Part shown: positions 17,389-27,249 of the stretch, in pieces
Numbering within the stretch: the stretch's first letter is position 1
Layout of the letters: each line of letters starts with the position of its first letter
DNA from: RPQJ01 sp963754125
Lineage (GTDB): Bacteria > Pseudomonadota > Gammaproteobacteria > Steroidobacterales > Steroidobacteraceae
Direction of reading: 5' to 3'
DNA: 64,000 bases
NCBI GenBank assembly: GCA_963754125.1
Contig: CAVWEX010000005.1
Coordinates: 115,215 to 179,214, forward strand
The notes under the pieces: generated by a model
Told to the model about the DNA's origin: nothing
What the model saw: only the letters and a program-made list of their open reading frames with translations
Databases searched by the model: none
Made by a program: the position numbers and the translations under genes

Positions 17389-18158
17389 ATGAATACCCGC
17401 CCCCTGCGCATCGCCGCCCTGCTGGCCCTGCTCGTGCTTCCGATCACTGCCCTCGCCTGGGACCTCGACTGCCGCTACGGCGCCGAGCGCAAGGCGAGCA
17501 TCGACACGGCGGGTGCCGCACGGGTCGAGATCATGGCCCGCGCCGGCGACCTGACCGTGCGGCCGGGCAGCGGCACGACGCTCGCCGCCGAGGGCCGTGC
17601 CTGCGCCTCGAGCCAGGCCTTCCTCGACCAGACGCAGTTGCACGTGCGACGGCAGGGCGACGTCGTGCAGGTGCACGTGCAGGTGCCCGAGGAGATGAAG
17701 GGCATCGGGCTGATGTACGCATCGCTCGACCTCACGGTGTCCGTGCCGGGCGACCTGCCCGTCGAGGTGACGGACTCGAGTGGCGACATGACGCTCGAAT
17801 CCGTTCCGCGTCACGAAGGCGCAGGACAGCTCGGGCGACATCGCGGCGCGCGGGCTCAAGGGCGACGTCGAGATCGACGACAGTTCGGGCGACATCCGCG
17901 ATCGAGGACACGACCGGCGCCGTGAGCGTCCGCGACAGCTCGGGCGACATCGTGATTCGCGGCGCGACCCGCGTGCACATTCCGCTCGACAGCTCCGGCG
18001 ACATCGACGTCGAACGCGTGACGGGCGACGTGCGCATCGATCGCGATTCGTCGGGCGACATCCGGATCGCGGACGTCGGCGGCAACGCCGAGGTGCTGGC
18101 GGACGGGAGCGGCCAGGTCCGCGTGACGGGCGTCAAGGGCACCGTGAACCTGCCCTGA
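17389..18158 (+). CDS. DUF4097-like secreted beta-solenoid protein, frameshifted twice
   Basis: A signal peptide (MNTRPLRIAALLALLVLPIT) and a charged start are followed by about six strand repeats centred on DSSGDI or DSSGDM, spaced 15-20 residues apart. This is typical of DUF4097/DUF4098 adhesin-like proteins, which fold as parallel beta-solenoids in the envelope. Two extra bases, near 17807 and 17898, shift the frame. Reading through them keeps the repeat rhythm to VTGVKGTVNLP and the stop at 18158. Two more in-frame ATGs lie 9 and 18 bases upstream. Function is unknown. Confidence 0.78.
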
Positions 18159-18190
18159 CCCTCGCGGATCTCTGCCGATCCGGCGTTCGC

Positions 18191-19089
18191 TCAGCCGGCC
18201 TCCGCCAGCAGGCGCTCGATCATCGCCTCGGCCTGCGCGCCGTAGCCGCCGCCGAACAGGTTGAGGTGGTTGAGCACGTGGTAGAGGTTGTAGAGGTCGA
18301 CCCGCTGCGTTGCTCCGGGATCGAGCGGCCACTCGGACTCGTAGGCCTGGTAGAAGCCGCGGCCGAATCCGCCGAACAGACGTGTCATCGCGAGGTCCGC
18401 CTCGCGGTCGCCGTAGTAGACGGCCGGATCGTAGATCACCGGCTCGCCTGAAACATCGGCGGCCCAGTTGCCGCCCCACAGGTCGCCGTGCAGCAGCGAC
18501 GGTGCGCGGTCGGTGGCCCTCGAAGAACGCGGCGAGACGCTCGCACAGCAGACGCCCGCGATCGATCAGCCGCGCGCGCTGTCCCTGGCGCGCGACGAGT
18601 TCGAGCTGGAAGCCGAGTCGCTGGCGGGCGAAGAACCGCGGCCAGTCGTCCGTCCAGTCGTTGTGCTGCGGCGTCGCGCCGATGGTGTTGTCGCGGTGCC
18701 AGCCGAACTGCGGCGCCGTGACGCGGTGCAGGCGCGCCAGCCCCGCACCCAGCGCCGACTCGGTCCGCGAGGAGGCGCGACCGAACTCGATCCACTCGAG
18801 CGCCAGGAAGGCCTGCCCCGGCACCGCGCCGACACCCAGCACCCGCGGCACGCGCAACGCCGAGGCGCTCGCCAGTTCACGCAGGCCGTCGGCCTCGGCG
18901 GCGAACATCTCGAAGCCGCTCCGCCGGGCCGAGCTTGACGAACAGCGCGCCGCCATCGCTGTTCCACCGCACGCATTCGCTGATGCAGCCGCCACCGACG
19001 CGCTCCGCCGGACCGGGCTCGACCCGTCGGCCGGTGCACTGCGCGAGTGCGGTCGCCAGGGCCGGAAGGGATTCCGGCGGCGCTCGCAT
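18191..19089 (-). CDS. Fructosamine/ketosamine-3-kinase family protein, frameshifted twice
   Basis: An aminoglycoside-phosphotransferase-like kinase of about 298 residues. Segments in order: RVGGGCISECVRW (nucleotide loop), FEMFAAEADGL, FGWHRDNTIG, LLHGDLWGGNW (catalytic loop with Asp) and YDPAVYYGDREADLAM (metal site). These are hallmarks of fructosamine kinases, which phosphorylate glycated proteins for repair. Extra bases near 18917 and 18508 break the frame. The ATG overlaps the stop of the VOC gene upstream, so it is the last gene of the long minus-strand operon. Confidence 0.87.
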
Positions 19090-19598
19090 CACGCAGGGAA
19101 CCACTGCGCGTCGCGCGGCTCGTGCACCTCGTTGAGTTCGATCCACAGGTTGTCCGGGCCGGGAAAGATCGCCACGTCGTGGCGGTATTCGCCCGACGTG
19201 ATCCGCTCGCGGCTGAGCGGCGGCGCGATGTACGTGGTCTGCAGGTAGGCACCGGTGCCGGGGTCCTGCTTCTTCTGCCATTCGCGCACCAGCGCGGGCG
19301 TCATCGTGAAGCGGGCGCCCTTGGCCTCGAGCTCGGCGATCGCCGCCTCGAGATCGTCGACGCGGATGCCGAGGTGGTTGCGGTACTGAATCTCCTGACC
19401 CGGGCCCGGCGGCACGGCCATCGCCGGGTCTTCCCGGAAGACGAGCGTCACGCCGCAGGCGATCATCCGCGAGAAGGGCTGGCCGGCCATCAGGCCGCGG
19501 AACAGCACCTTGCCGTCGAACATCCCTGTCCAGAAATCCTCCATCGCCTGCACATTGGTGCAGGCCATCGACACTTCCATGAAGCGATACGGTTGCAT
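19089..19598 (-). CDS. VOC family protein
   Basis: A 169-residue protein with one vicinal-oxygen-chelate domain. MEVSMACTNVQAMEDFWTGM forms the first strand and helix. HLGIRVDDLEAAIAELEAKG is the second. DNLWIELNEVH carries a candidate metal ligand Glu. Its role is unknown. It lies 36 bases downstream of eboC on the same strand and overlaps the kinase gene downstream, so it probably belongs to the ebo transcript. Whether it works with the ebo pathway is inference. Confidence 0.85.
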   Translation of the reverse strand: MQPYRFMEVSMACTNVQAMEDFWTGMFDGKVLFRGLMAGQPFSRMIACGVTLVFREDPAMAVPPGPGQEIQYRNHLGIRVDDLEAAIAELEAKGARFTMTPALVREWQKKQDPGTGAYLQTTYIAPPLSRERITSGEYRHDVAIFPGPDNLWIELNEVHEPRDAQWFPA

Positions 19599-19634
19599 CT
19601 GTCGACTCCTCGGGATTCTTTTCCGTTCCAGTGA

Positions 19635-20489
19635 TCAGGTGGGCGCCACGACCCGCTGCAGCATCAGCGTGAGCGCGAACAGGCCGAGGGCCGCCCCCGC
19701 CAGCGCCGGCTGCCCGGCCTCGGCGATCACGAGCGCGTCCCACAGGCAGATCCCGGCGAGCAGGTGGCCGACTGCGCGCGGCACGTCGCCGGGGCGGCGG
19801 CGCCTCAGGAACGACAGCGAAAACAGCACCCACGCCGTGAGCAGCAGCCAGAGCACCGCCACGAAGCCACCCTGCAGCGCGGCCCGCGCGCCCCAGGCGA
19901 TCGGCAACGCGAGGAACAGCAGCGGCCAGAGGTTCGCCACCCGGCCGAGGTGCTCCTGGCGCGCCACGTAGGTCAGGCCGATGAGGTAGCTGAGCAGCAG
20001 CAGTGCCCCCGCATACACCGCCGCGGGCGGCCGCGCCAGCACCACGCAGGCGGCGGCCACGTACACCAGTGCGCGGCACAGGCCCATCAGCAGCGGGCCT
20101 GCGGGGTTGTTCTTGTGATGGAGGTCGTACCACACGATCGCCGCGGCGAGCGCCACGCCTGCGGCCAGCGGCGGCCAGCCGGTGCCCTGCGGGGTGCCGA
20201 AGCCGAGCCACGCGAGCAGCACGACGCCGGCCGCGAGCATGCCGAACCCGGCCGTGAACACGGTCCGCGCCGAGACCGCGCCCGAGGGGATCGGTCGCTC
20301 GGGCCGGTGCCGGGCGTCGAACTCGCGATCGAAGGCGTCGTTCAGGTACATGCCCGCCACGTAGCACAGCGACATCGCGAGCAGGATCCACGGCACGCGC
20401 GCATCGCCGGCCGCGCCGCCCGCGAGCACCACGCCGGCGAGCGCGTTGGTCCACACCGTGGGCAGGTTCGAGACCCGCCCGAGCGTCAA
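19635..20489 (-). CDS. eboC: UbiA-like prenyltransferase EboC
   Basis: A 284-residue membrane protein with about eight helices. It opens LGRVSNLPTVWTNALAGVVL and has the prenyl-diphosphate motif NDAFDREFDARHRPERPIP (an NDxxDxxxD type) near residue 50, then a second acidic motif YDLHHKNN. These are UbiA superfamily hallmarks. Position at the end of an ebo cluster identifies it as EboC. A TTG start lies 16 bases after the predicted stop of eboE. In cyanobacteria the ebo cluster moves a scytonemin precursor to the periplasm. The molecule prenylated here is unknown. Confidence 0.92.
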   Translation of the reverse strand: MTLGRVSNLPTVWTNALAGVVLAGGAAGDARVPWILLAMSLCYVAGMYLNDAFDREFDARHRPERPIPSGAVSARTVFTAGFGMLAAGVVLLAWLGFGTPQGTGWPPLAAGVALAAAIVWYDLHHKNNPAGPLLMGLCRALVYVAAACVVLARPPAAVYAGALLLLSYLIGLTYVARQEHLGRVANLWPLLFLALPIAWGARAALQGGFVAVLWLLLTAWVLFSLSFLRRRRPGDVPRAVGHLLAGICLWDALVIAEAGQPALAGAALGLFALTLMLQRVVAPT

Positions 20490-20504
20490 CGCGACGCGAC
20501 CACT

Positions 20505-21701
20505 TCACGACAGTTCCCCGACGCACCCAGTCGAGCTCGCGGGCGATCGCTTCCTCGACCGGCGCACGGCGCTCGCGTTCGGGCAGGACCGACCAGGTGT
20601 AGGTCTCGACCTCGAGGTGCGGCGAGACGGGCACGCTGCCGGTGCAGGGCCAGCGCCTCGCGGACGAACGCCTGCGTGGAGGCGAAGCCGTCGAGCGTCT
20701 CGAGGAACACCGGCACGTGGAAGTGCACGCGCCACTCGCTGTCACGGTCGCGCCAGGCGGAGGATGCGAGCGCGGCGTCGAGGTCCTCGAAGCGGCGCAG
20801 TCCGTCCGCGCTGCGCTCGACGACCTGGTGAAGGTACACGGCGTCCTCGAGCCGACGCAGCGCCTCGGCCGATTCCACCGTCACCCGCGGGATGCGCAGG
20901 CCGGCCGTGACCTGGATCTTGGCCACCGCGATGCCAGCGGCCTCGAGCTCGCGCAGGCACTGCGCGGGCTCCTCGAACTCGACGGCCGCGTGACACAGGT
21001 CGAGGCACACGCCGAGGTGATCGCGCAGCGCCGTGCCCGCGGCCGCCGCATCGAGGCCGGTGAGCTCGCCGAGGCGCGCCGCTGCCGTCGTCGAATGCAG
21101 GTGCTCGCGGAAGAACGCCACGGTCTCGGCGATGGTCTCGAGCAGGCAGCAGGGCTCCGGCTCGAGCGCGAGCACGATGCGCCGCCCCGTGCGGCGCTCG
21201 AGGTGGACGAGGTGGGCGGCGTGGCGCACCAGTTGCCCGGCGATGCGCTCCGCATCCGTCCGCGCCGCCCGCCGCCGAGCGAAAGGCGCCCGGCACCGTG
21301 CTGATGCTGCTGCCGGAGTCGACGCCGGCCGGCACCCACTGCGCCAGCAGGTCGGCAAGCAGGTTCGTGTACTCGAGGCGCGCCTCGTCCCGCCAGTCCG
21401 GCCGGTACACGTCCTCCTTCACCCGCGTGCCGTGGAAAGGGCCGTAGGGAAACCCGTTGATGGTGAAGACGTAGAGCGACTCGCGGCGCAGGAAGTCCGC
21501 GAACTCCTCCATCGCGCCGGGCCGCGCGAGGTCGCGGGCCGCGACGCAGGACAGCCGGAGGCCCAGGCCGAACGGTGCGTCGGGGCAGACCCGGCGCTTC
21601 ACCTCGGGCACGTGGCGCTCGAGGTTGGCGCGGATCTCGTCCCAGGTCTCGCCAGGATGGATGTTGGTGCAGTAACCGAGGTGACTGCCGCCTACCTTCA
21701 C
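20505..21701 (-). CDS. eboE: Metabolite traffic protein EboE (TIM barrel), frameshifted
   Basis: A xylose-isomerase-like TIM-barrel protein of about 398 residues. It begins MKVGGSHLGYCTNIHPGETW, the characteristic EboE start, with LEPEPCCLLETI and GVCLDLCHAAVEFE as predicted metal/substrate segments. Extra bases near 21262, 20645 and 20515 break the frame. Correcting them gives ELDWVRRELS and a stop at 20505, just before eboC. The ATG overlaps the stop of eboD. Family function: part of the ebo machinery, exact chemistry unknown. Confidence 0.88.
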
Positions 21702-22903
21702 TGGCCGGTTTCCCTGCGCCTCAGCCAGGTCATCGCCCGCGCGACCTCGTCGCGCTCGACGCGGTGCACGTCCTCGCCGCGACCGACCTCGCGCAGCAGC
21801 GTCACCGTGAGCTCGCCGCCGAGGTGCTGGCGGAATTCCTCGACGCCCTCGAGGATCCGCAGTCGCCCCTCACCGTCGCGCATCTCCATCGCAGGATGCC
21901 AGAGGTGGAACCCGAGCCGCTTCAGCAGGCGGTAGATGCGCTCGTCCTCGCCCGCCGGCAGCATCCCGAGCTGCACGGAGCAGCGCGAATCGAGCGCGAC
22001 GCCGATCGCGACCGCCTCGCCGTGGCGCAGCTCGTGGCCCGTCAGCGACTCGAGCTTGTGCGCCGACCAGTGGCCGTAGTCGAGCGGTCGTCCGCTGCCG
22101 CGCTCGAAGGGATCGCCGCCCTGCCCGATCTGCCGCATGTGCAGCTCGGCGCAGCGGCGGATCATGCGCGCCGTGGCGGCCGGGGCGCTGTCGTGCAGCG
22201 CATCGGCGCTCGATTCCATCCACTCGAAGAACACGCGATCGCGGATCAGGGCCACCTTGACGGCCTCCGCCATGCCCGCGATGCGGTCGCGCGGGTGCAG
22301 CGTGCGCAGGAAGGACGCGTCGTTGATCACGGCGTGCGGGGGCGCGAAGGAGCCGAGGAAGTTCTTCTTGCCGAACGCGTTGACGCCGTTCTTCACGCCC
22401 ACGCCGGAGTCGTTCTGCGCCAGCACCGTGGTCGGCACGCGCACGTGGCGCACGCCGCGGTGCGCGGTCGCCGCCACGTAGCCCACGAGGTCGAGCACCG
22501 CGCCGCCGCCGATGGCGACGACGTAGGAGTGGCGATCGATCGCGAGCTCGTCCACCCGCTGCTGCAGGCGCATCACGAGCGACGGGTCGTTCTTGCACTG
22601 CTCGCCGCCCGGCACGGGCTCCGGCGGCGCGGCGAGTTCGAGCGACTCGGCGCGCAGGCCGGCGTAGGCGGCGATCTGGTGGCCGAGCGCGGGCCAGCAG
22701 GCGGCGACGTTGGCGTCCACGAACACGGCGAAGCGCTTGCGGCGCCCCGGCTCGGCCTGGCAAAGCGCCTGCTCGAAGACGGGGTTCTCCGCGTCGAACG
22801 CGTCCGAGGTGAAATACACCGGGTAGCGGCAGCGGACGGTGAACTCCTGCTCGTACACCGCGCCTTGCGGCAGCTCCAGGACCTGCGCGGTTTCCGTGTT
22901 CAT
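21698..22903 (-). CDS. eboD: 3-dehydroquinate-synthase-like sugar phosphate cyclase EboD
   Basis: A 401-residue protein of the sugar phosphate cyclase superfamily. It has VVAIGGGAVLDLVGYVAAT for NAD binding, VPTTVLAQNDSGVGVKNGVN, the lysine/metal segment MAEAVKVALIRD and LDYGHWSAHKLE with metal-ligand His. It lacks the usual AroB spacing and is better placed as the EboD branch. These enzymes cyclise phosphorylated sugars; the product in ebo clusters is not known. It sits 34 bases after eboB and overlaps eboE by 4 bases. Confidence 0.92.
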   Translation of the reverse strand: MNTETAQVLELPQGAVYEQEFTVRCRYPVYFTSDAFDAENPVFEQALCQAEPGRRKRFAVFVDANVAACWPALGHQIAAYAGLRAESLELAAPPEPVPGGEQCKNDPSLVMRLQQRVDELAIDRHSYVVAIGGGAVLDLVGYVAATAHRGVRHVRVPTTVLAQNDSGVGVKNGVNAFGKKNFLGSFAPPHAVINDASFLRTLHPRDRIAGMAEAVKVALIRDRVFFEWMESSADALHDSAPAATARMIRRCAELHMRQIGQGGDPFERGSGRPLDYGHWSAHKLESLTGHELRHGEAVAIGVALDSRCSVQLGMLPAGEDERIYRLLKRLGFHLWHPAMEMRDGEGRLRILEGVEEFRQHLGGELTVTLLREVGRGEDVHRVERDEVARAMTWLRRRETGQ

Positions 22904-22937
22904 TTTCCTGCTCCTTCGGCGGGGCTCGCGGGCCCGT

Positions 22938-23864
22938 TCATTCGATCAGCGCGTTCTCGACGCGCTCGGGGATCACGGGCAGTCCGTCCACCTGCGGCGC
23001 CTGGCCGCGCAGCACGGAGTTGCCCTGGTACAGCTCGCGCTGGTCGAGCGGCTGCGGCGCGAGCCAGTCGGACTCCTGCATGCGCCCGCTCTGCCCGAAG
23101 GCGGCGAGCGCGTTGCCGTAGCAGATGGCCTCGACGTCCTCGCGCGGGATGCCGCGCTCGAGCATCAGGCGCGCCGTCTTCGGCACCGCGAGCGGATCGG
23201 ACTTGCCCCAGTCGGCGCTCGAGTCGATGAAGACGCGCGTCGATCCGTAGCGCCGCGCGATCTCGGCCATGCGCTCGTTGCCCATCTTGGTCTGCGGATA
23301 GAGCGTGAACGCCGCCCAGAAGCCGCGGTCGAGCACTTCGGCGACGGTTTCCTCGTTGTTGTGGTCGATGACCACCCGGCCCGGCTCGAGTCCCATCTCG
23401 AGCGCGACGTCCATGCTGAGCGCGGTGCCCCGCTTCTTGTCGCGGTGCGGCGTGTGCACCTGCACCGGCAGGTCGAGTTCCTTCGCGAGCGCGAGCTGCG
23501 CGCGGTAGTACTTGTCCTCGGCCTCGGTCTGGTCGTCGTAGCCGATCTCGCCGACGGCCACCACGCCTTCCTTGGCCAGGAACAGCGGCAGCACGTCGAG
23601 CACCTGCTCGGCGAGCGCCTCGTTGTTCGCTTCCTTGCTGTTCAGGCCGATGGTGCAGTAGTGGCGGATGCCGAACTGCGAGGCGCGGAAGCGCTCCCAG
23701 CCGACCAGGCTCGACAGGTAGTCCACGTAGGTGCCGACACTGGTGCGCGGCTGGCCGAGCCAGAAGGCGGGCTCGATCACGGCGACGATGCCGGCCGCCG
23801 CCATCCGCTCGTAGTCGTCGGTGGTGCGGGCGCTCATGTGGATGTGCGGATCGATGAATCGCAT
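22938..23864 (-). CDS. eboB: TatD-family metal-dependent hydrolase EboB
   Basis: A 308-residue TIM-barrel hydrolase starting MRFIDPHIHMSARTTDDY, with the HxH metal pair at residues 7 and 9. VAVGEIGYDD, LPVQVHTPHRDK, VIDHNNEET and FIDSSADWGKSD provide the remaining ligands in the usual amidohydrolase order. TatD relatives act as nucleases or hydrolases, but this branch travels with ebo genes. It is 15 bases downstream of eboA in the same operon. Confidence 0.92.
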   Translation of the reverse strand: MRFIDPHIHMSARTTDDYERMAAAGIVAVIEPAFWLGQPRTSVGTYVDYLSSLVGWERFRASQFGIRHYCTIGLNSKEANNEALAEQVLDVLPLFLAKEGVVAVGEIGYDDQTEAEDKYYRAQLALAKELDLPVQVHTPHRDKKRGTALSMDVALEMGLEPGRVVIDHNNEETVAEVLDRGFWAAFTLYPQTKMGNERMAEIARRYGSTRVFIDSSADWGKSDPLAVPKTARLMLERGIPREDVEAICYGNALAAFGQSGRMQESDWLAPQPLDQRELYQGNSVLRGQAPQVDGLPVIPERVENALIE

Positions 23865-23879
23865 GGTCGTCTCCAGTCG

Positions 23880-24743
23880 TCAGGTGCCCGCCGTGGCGAG
23901 CGATTCCCAGTTGAGGCGTCCGGCGCCGACCGCCTCGGCCAGCGCGGGGTGCGCGGCGAGCAGCGCCCGTCCGCCGGCATCCTGAGCGGCGGCGAGCGCG
24001 AGCGCTGCGGCCTGGTTCTCAAGCTCGGTGCCCCGTTCGAGCAGCCGGCGGAAATCGTCGAGCACCGCGCCGGTCGCGAACGGCCCGACGCAGCGCCACA
24101 GCTCGGGGCTCACCGGGCGCGAGGCCGCCCAGCGCTCGTGAGCGTAGTCGCAGAGCATCCGCGCCAGCGCCGGGTTGGCGCGTGCATCGAGCCCGGCGAT
24201 GAGGTCGAGGCGCGTCCCGACGAACAGCGCCTTGAGCACCATCTGGTTCCAGGCCGACTCGGCGAAGTGCTCCGCGGGATACGGGTTGCGGTGCGCGACC
24301 GCCTCGAACACCACGCGCATGTTGGAGCGCACGCCCTCGGCAGCACGGAGCGCGTGGCGGGGCGGATCGGGGTACAGCGGCAGGCCGCGGTAGAACGCGA
24401 CCAGCTCGCCCACGTCGGCGGCGCTGCACAGCGTGTCGAGACGCCGCGACAGCGTGGCGCCGTCAGCGGTGCTCGCCAGCAACAGGTGCACGCGCGCCGC
24501 CTGGTCGAGCGTCCAGTCACGCGGGTCCCAGCCGGGTCGGGTCGCGGCCGCCGCGGCGAGCTCGACCTCGGTCGGCGCGAGCGGCTGCCTCGGGATGCGA
24601 CGCGCGACCTCGCCGATGGCGAGGTACAGCGGCCGGTCGGCCGGCGCCGCCTGGACGAGGCCGGTGACGGTTCCGAGCCAGTCGGCGGAATCGAGGGGAA
24701 GCCGCTCCGCGAGCCAGCCGCCGAGGAGTTCGCCCGCGTTCAT
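23880..24743 (-). CDS. eboA: EboA domain protein
   Basis: A 287-residue all-helical protein: MNAGELLGGWLAERLPLDS at the start, LDQAARVHLLLAS in the middle, NMRVVFEAVAHRNPYPAEHF and WNQMVLKALFVGTRL as the best-conserved part. This matches the EboA domain. No catalytic motif is visible, and a scaffold role is plausible. The ATG overlaps the stop of eboF (ATGA), and eboB follows after 15 bases. Confidence 0.9.
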   Translation of the reverse strand: MNAGELLGGWLAERLPLDSADWLGTVTGLVQAAPADRPLYLAIGEVARRIPRQPLAPTEVELAAAAATRPGWDPRDWTLDQAARVHLLLASTADGATLSRRLDTLCSAADVGELVAFYRGLPLYPDPPRHALRAAEGVRSNMRVVFEAVAHRNPYPAEHFAESAWNQMVLKALFVGTRLDLIAGLDARANPALARMLCDYAHERWAASRPVSPELWRCVGPFATGAVLDDFRRLLERGTELENQAAALALAAAQDAGGRALLAAHPALAEAVGAGRLNWESLATAGT

Positions 24744-26140
24744 GCCGTCCTCCTGAGCGCGGCACCCGCCGCCCCGAATACATGCGCCAGCAGCAGGTCC
24801 CTGACCTCGGTCGCTGCGACTGGGCCCTCGTGCAGCAGTTCCGGCTCGGACGTGATCAACAGCGGGCCCTCCTCGGCGCGGTCGGTGAGCCGTCCGTGCG
24901 AGCCGCGTACCAGCGTGGCGTCGAGCGGGATCACATCCATCAGGTAGCGCATCCCCAGCATCTTCTGCGCGAGCCGCAGCGCGATGCGCAGCCGCGCCGC
25001 CTTGAGCTGCGGATCGACGAACAGCTCGGCGGGGTCGTAGCCCGGCTTGCGGTGGATGTCCACGGTGCGCGCGTAGTCCGGCGCGCGCTCATCGTCGAGC
25101 CAGTAGTAGTAGGTGAACCAGCTCTGCGCGTCCGAGACTGCGACCAGCTCGCCCGAGCGCGGGTGATCGAGCCCCGCGTCGCGCTTGCCCTGCGCGTCGA
25201 GCACGCGCTCGACCCCGGGCAGCTCGCGCAGCAGGGCCGCGACTTCCGGCACGAGTTCGGGTCGCGCCACGTACACGTGCGCGACCTGGTGGTCGGCCAC
25301 GGCGAAGGCCTGCGAGGCGCCGGCGTCGAGCTGCTCGCGCCCGAGTTCCTCGCGCACCGCGAGCCAGCCCGCGCGGCGCAGCGCGCGGTTGATGTGGACC
25401 GGCCGCGACACCTCGGTGATGCCGTACTCGGACAGCACCACCACCGCGGCTCCAGCCCGGCGCGCCGCCTCGATCAGCTCGCCGCACAGCGCGTCCACCG
25501 CCGCGACCTCGGCCGCGATCGCCGGGTGCGCCGGCCCGAGGCGCTGCAGGTTGTAGTCGAGGTGCGGCAGGTACACGAGCGTGAGCGTCGGGCGCTGGCG
25601 CTCGAAGACGCGCAGCGCGCTGCGGGCGATCCAGCGCGTCGACTCGATGTCCGCCGTCGGACCCCAGAAGCGGAACAGCGGAAACGGGCCGAGCTCGCGC
25701 TGCAGCTCGTCGCGCAGGCCGGCCGGCTGCGTGTAGATGTCCGGAAGCTTGCGGCCGTCGGCCGGGTACATCGGACGCGGCGTGACGGTGCAGTCCGCCG
25801 TCGCGTACATGTTGTACCACCAGAAGAGCTTGGCGCAGGTGAAAGCCGGGTCGCGCCGCTTCGCCTCGTCCCAGATCTTCTCGCCCTGCACCAGCCGGTT
25901 CGACTGCCGCCAGAGCCACACCTCCGCGAGGTCGCGGAAATACCAGCCGTTGCCGACGATGCCGTGATCGCGCGGCAGCAGGCCGGTGAGGAACGTCGAC
26001 TGGACGGTGGTGGTCACCGCCGGCAGCACCGTCGCGAGCGGGCGCGTCGCGCCCTGCGCGGCGAGCGCGCGCAGGTTCGGCGCGTGCGCGAGCAGCGCCG
26101 GCGTCATTCCCACGACGTCGAGCACCAGCGTCCTTCTCAT
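24740..26140 (-). CDS. eboF: Alkaline-phosphatase-superfamily protein EboF (nucleotide pyrophosphatase-like)
   Basis: A 466-residue phosphodiesterase of the NPP type. LVLDVVGMTP gives the first metal ligand, AVTTTVQSTFLTG the Thr nucleophile, LPHLDYNLQRLG and LSEYGITEV further metal ligands, and DHQVAHVYV the last His. In ebo clusters this enzyme is expected to hydrolyse a phosphodiester or diphosphate bond of the exported precursor. Here it is the first ebo gene. Its ATG overlaps the isomerase stop and its stop overlaps the eboA start. Confidence 0.9.
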   Translation of the reverse strand: MRRTLVLDVVGMTPALLAHAPNLRALAAQGATRPLATVLPAVTTTVQSTFLTGLLPRDHGIVGNGWYFRDLAEVWLWRQSNRLVQGEKIWDEAKRRDPAFTCAKLFWWYNMYATADCTVTPRPMYPADGRKLPDIYTQPAGLRDELQRELGPFPLFRFWGPTADIESTRWIARSALRVFERQRPTLTLVYLPHLDYNLQRLGPAHPAIAAEVAAVDALCGELIEAARRAGAAVVVLSEYGITEVSRPVHINRALRRAGWLAVREELGREQLDAGASQAFAVADHQVAHVYVARPELVPEVAALLRELPGVERVLDAQGKRDAGLDHPRSGELVAVSDAQSWFTYYYWLDDERAPDYARTVDIHRKPGYDPAELFVDPQLKAARLRIALRLAQKMLGMRYLMDVIPLDATLVRGSHGRLTDRAEEGPLLITSEPELLHEGPVAATEVRDLLLAHVFGAAGAALRRTA

Positions 26141-27249
26141 GGGGTCGCGCCCGGAAGGTGGTTCGCGTGGCCGCCGCCAGGGACACGCAGCTTGCCGCGC
26201 AGCTCGCGCACGGAGCCCGAGCCGGTGGCGAACATGCAGATACGCAGTTCCTCGAGCACGCTCTCGACGAGGCGTGCGACGGCCTCCTCGCCCGCGTGTG
26301 CGGCGACCAGGAACGGTCGCGCCATGGCGCCGATATCGGCACCGAGCGCGATCGCCTTGGCGAGATCGATGCCGCTGCGCAATCCGCCGGAGGCCACGAG
26401 CGGCAGGTCGGGCGCGGCGCGACGGACGTTCACGATCGACTCGGCGGTGGGAATGCCCCACTCGCCGAACGCGAGCCCGAGTTCGCGCGCGCGCTCGGTG
26501 CGCGCGCAGCAGGCCTCGACCTTGGCCCACGACGTTCCGCCGGCGCCGGAGCAGTCGATGCCGGCGACACCGCAACGGGCGAGTCGCCGCGCGGTCTCCT
26601 CACTCATGCCGAAGCACACTTCGCGCGCGAACACGGGGATACCGTCGGCGGCGAGGTCGCGACACAGTACGGTGAGCCGTTGTTCAATGCCGCGAAAGTC
26701 GCGGTCACCGCCCTGCACGGCCTCCTGCACGGCGTTGAAGTGCACGAACAGCGCGTCGGCACCGATCATCGCAATCGCGCGGCGCGCTTCCTCGACGCCG
26801 TAGCCACGTGCGAGCTGGCCCGCGCCGAGGTTCGCGAACAGCGGCACATTCCGGGCCACGTCTCGCACGCGAAAGTACTGCGCCCGCTCGGGCGACTCGA
26901 GGCCGACGCGCTGGCTGCCCACGCCCATCGCGAGCCCGAAGCGCTCGGCGACGGCTGCGAGGCGGCGGTTGATGACCAGGCCGCGCGCCGTCCCTCCGGT
27001 CATCGGCGCGATCATGAGCGGGGCGCGCATCGGGCGCCCGGCGAGACTGGCGGAGAGATCGAGTTCGGCCAGGGACAGCTCCGGCAGCGCTTCGTTTCCA
27101 AAGCTGCAGCGCTCGAGGCCCGTCGTCTTCACGTACTCGACCGGCTGCTCGAGGCAGGCGTCGAGGTGCCGCTGCTTGGCCTCGGGATCCCTGAGCGAGT
27201 CGTCCGTGCGGGTCTCGATCTCGAGCAGCGGTAGCGCTTTGCTCACCAT
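26137..27249 (-). CDS. fni: Type 2 isopentenyl-diphosphate delta-isomerase
   Basis: A 370-residue FMN enzyme. The N-terminus has RTDDSLRDPEAKQRHLDACL, then APLMIAPMTGG, HFNAVQEAVQGGDRDF, GIDCSGAGGTSWAKVE and GGLRSGIDLAKAIALGAD, the FMN and substrate loops of IDI-2. It interconverts IPP and DMAPP, the isoprenoid building blocks. The ATGGTGA overlap with the TonB receptor stop and the 4-base overlap with eboF place it firmly in the operon. It may feed the prenyl donor used by EboC, which is inference. Confidence 0.92.
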   Translation of the reverse strand: MVSKALPLLEIETRTDDSLRDPEAKQRHLDACLEQPVEYVKTTGLERCSFGNEALPELSLAELDLSASLAGRPMRAPLMIAPMTGGTARGLVINRRLAAVAERFGLAMGVGSQRVGLESPERAQYFRVRDVARNVPLFANLGAGQLARGYGVEEARRAIAMIGADALFVHFNAVQEAVQGGDRDFRGIEQRLTVLCRDLAADGIPVFAREVCFGMSEETARRLARCGVAGIDCSGAGGTSWAKVEACCARTERARELGLAFGEWGIPTAESIVNVRRAAPDLPLVASGGLRSGIDLAKAIALGADIGAMARPFLVAAHAGEEAVARLVESVLEELRICMFATGSGSVRELRGKLRVPGGGHANHLPGATP

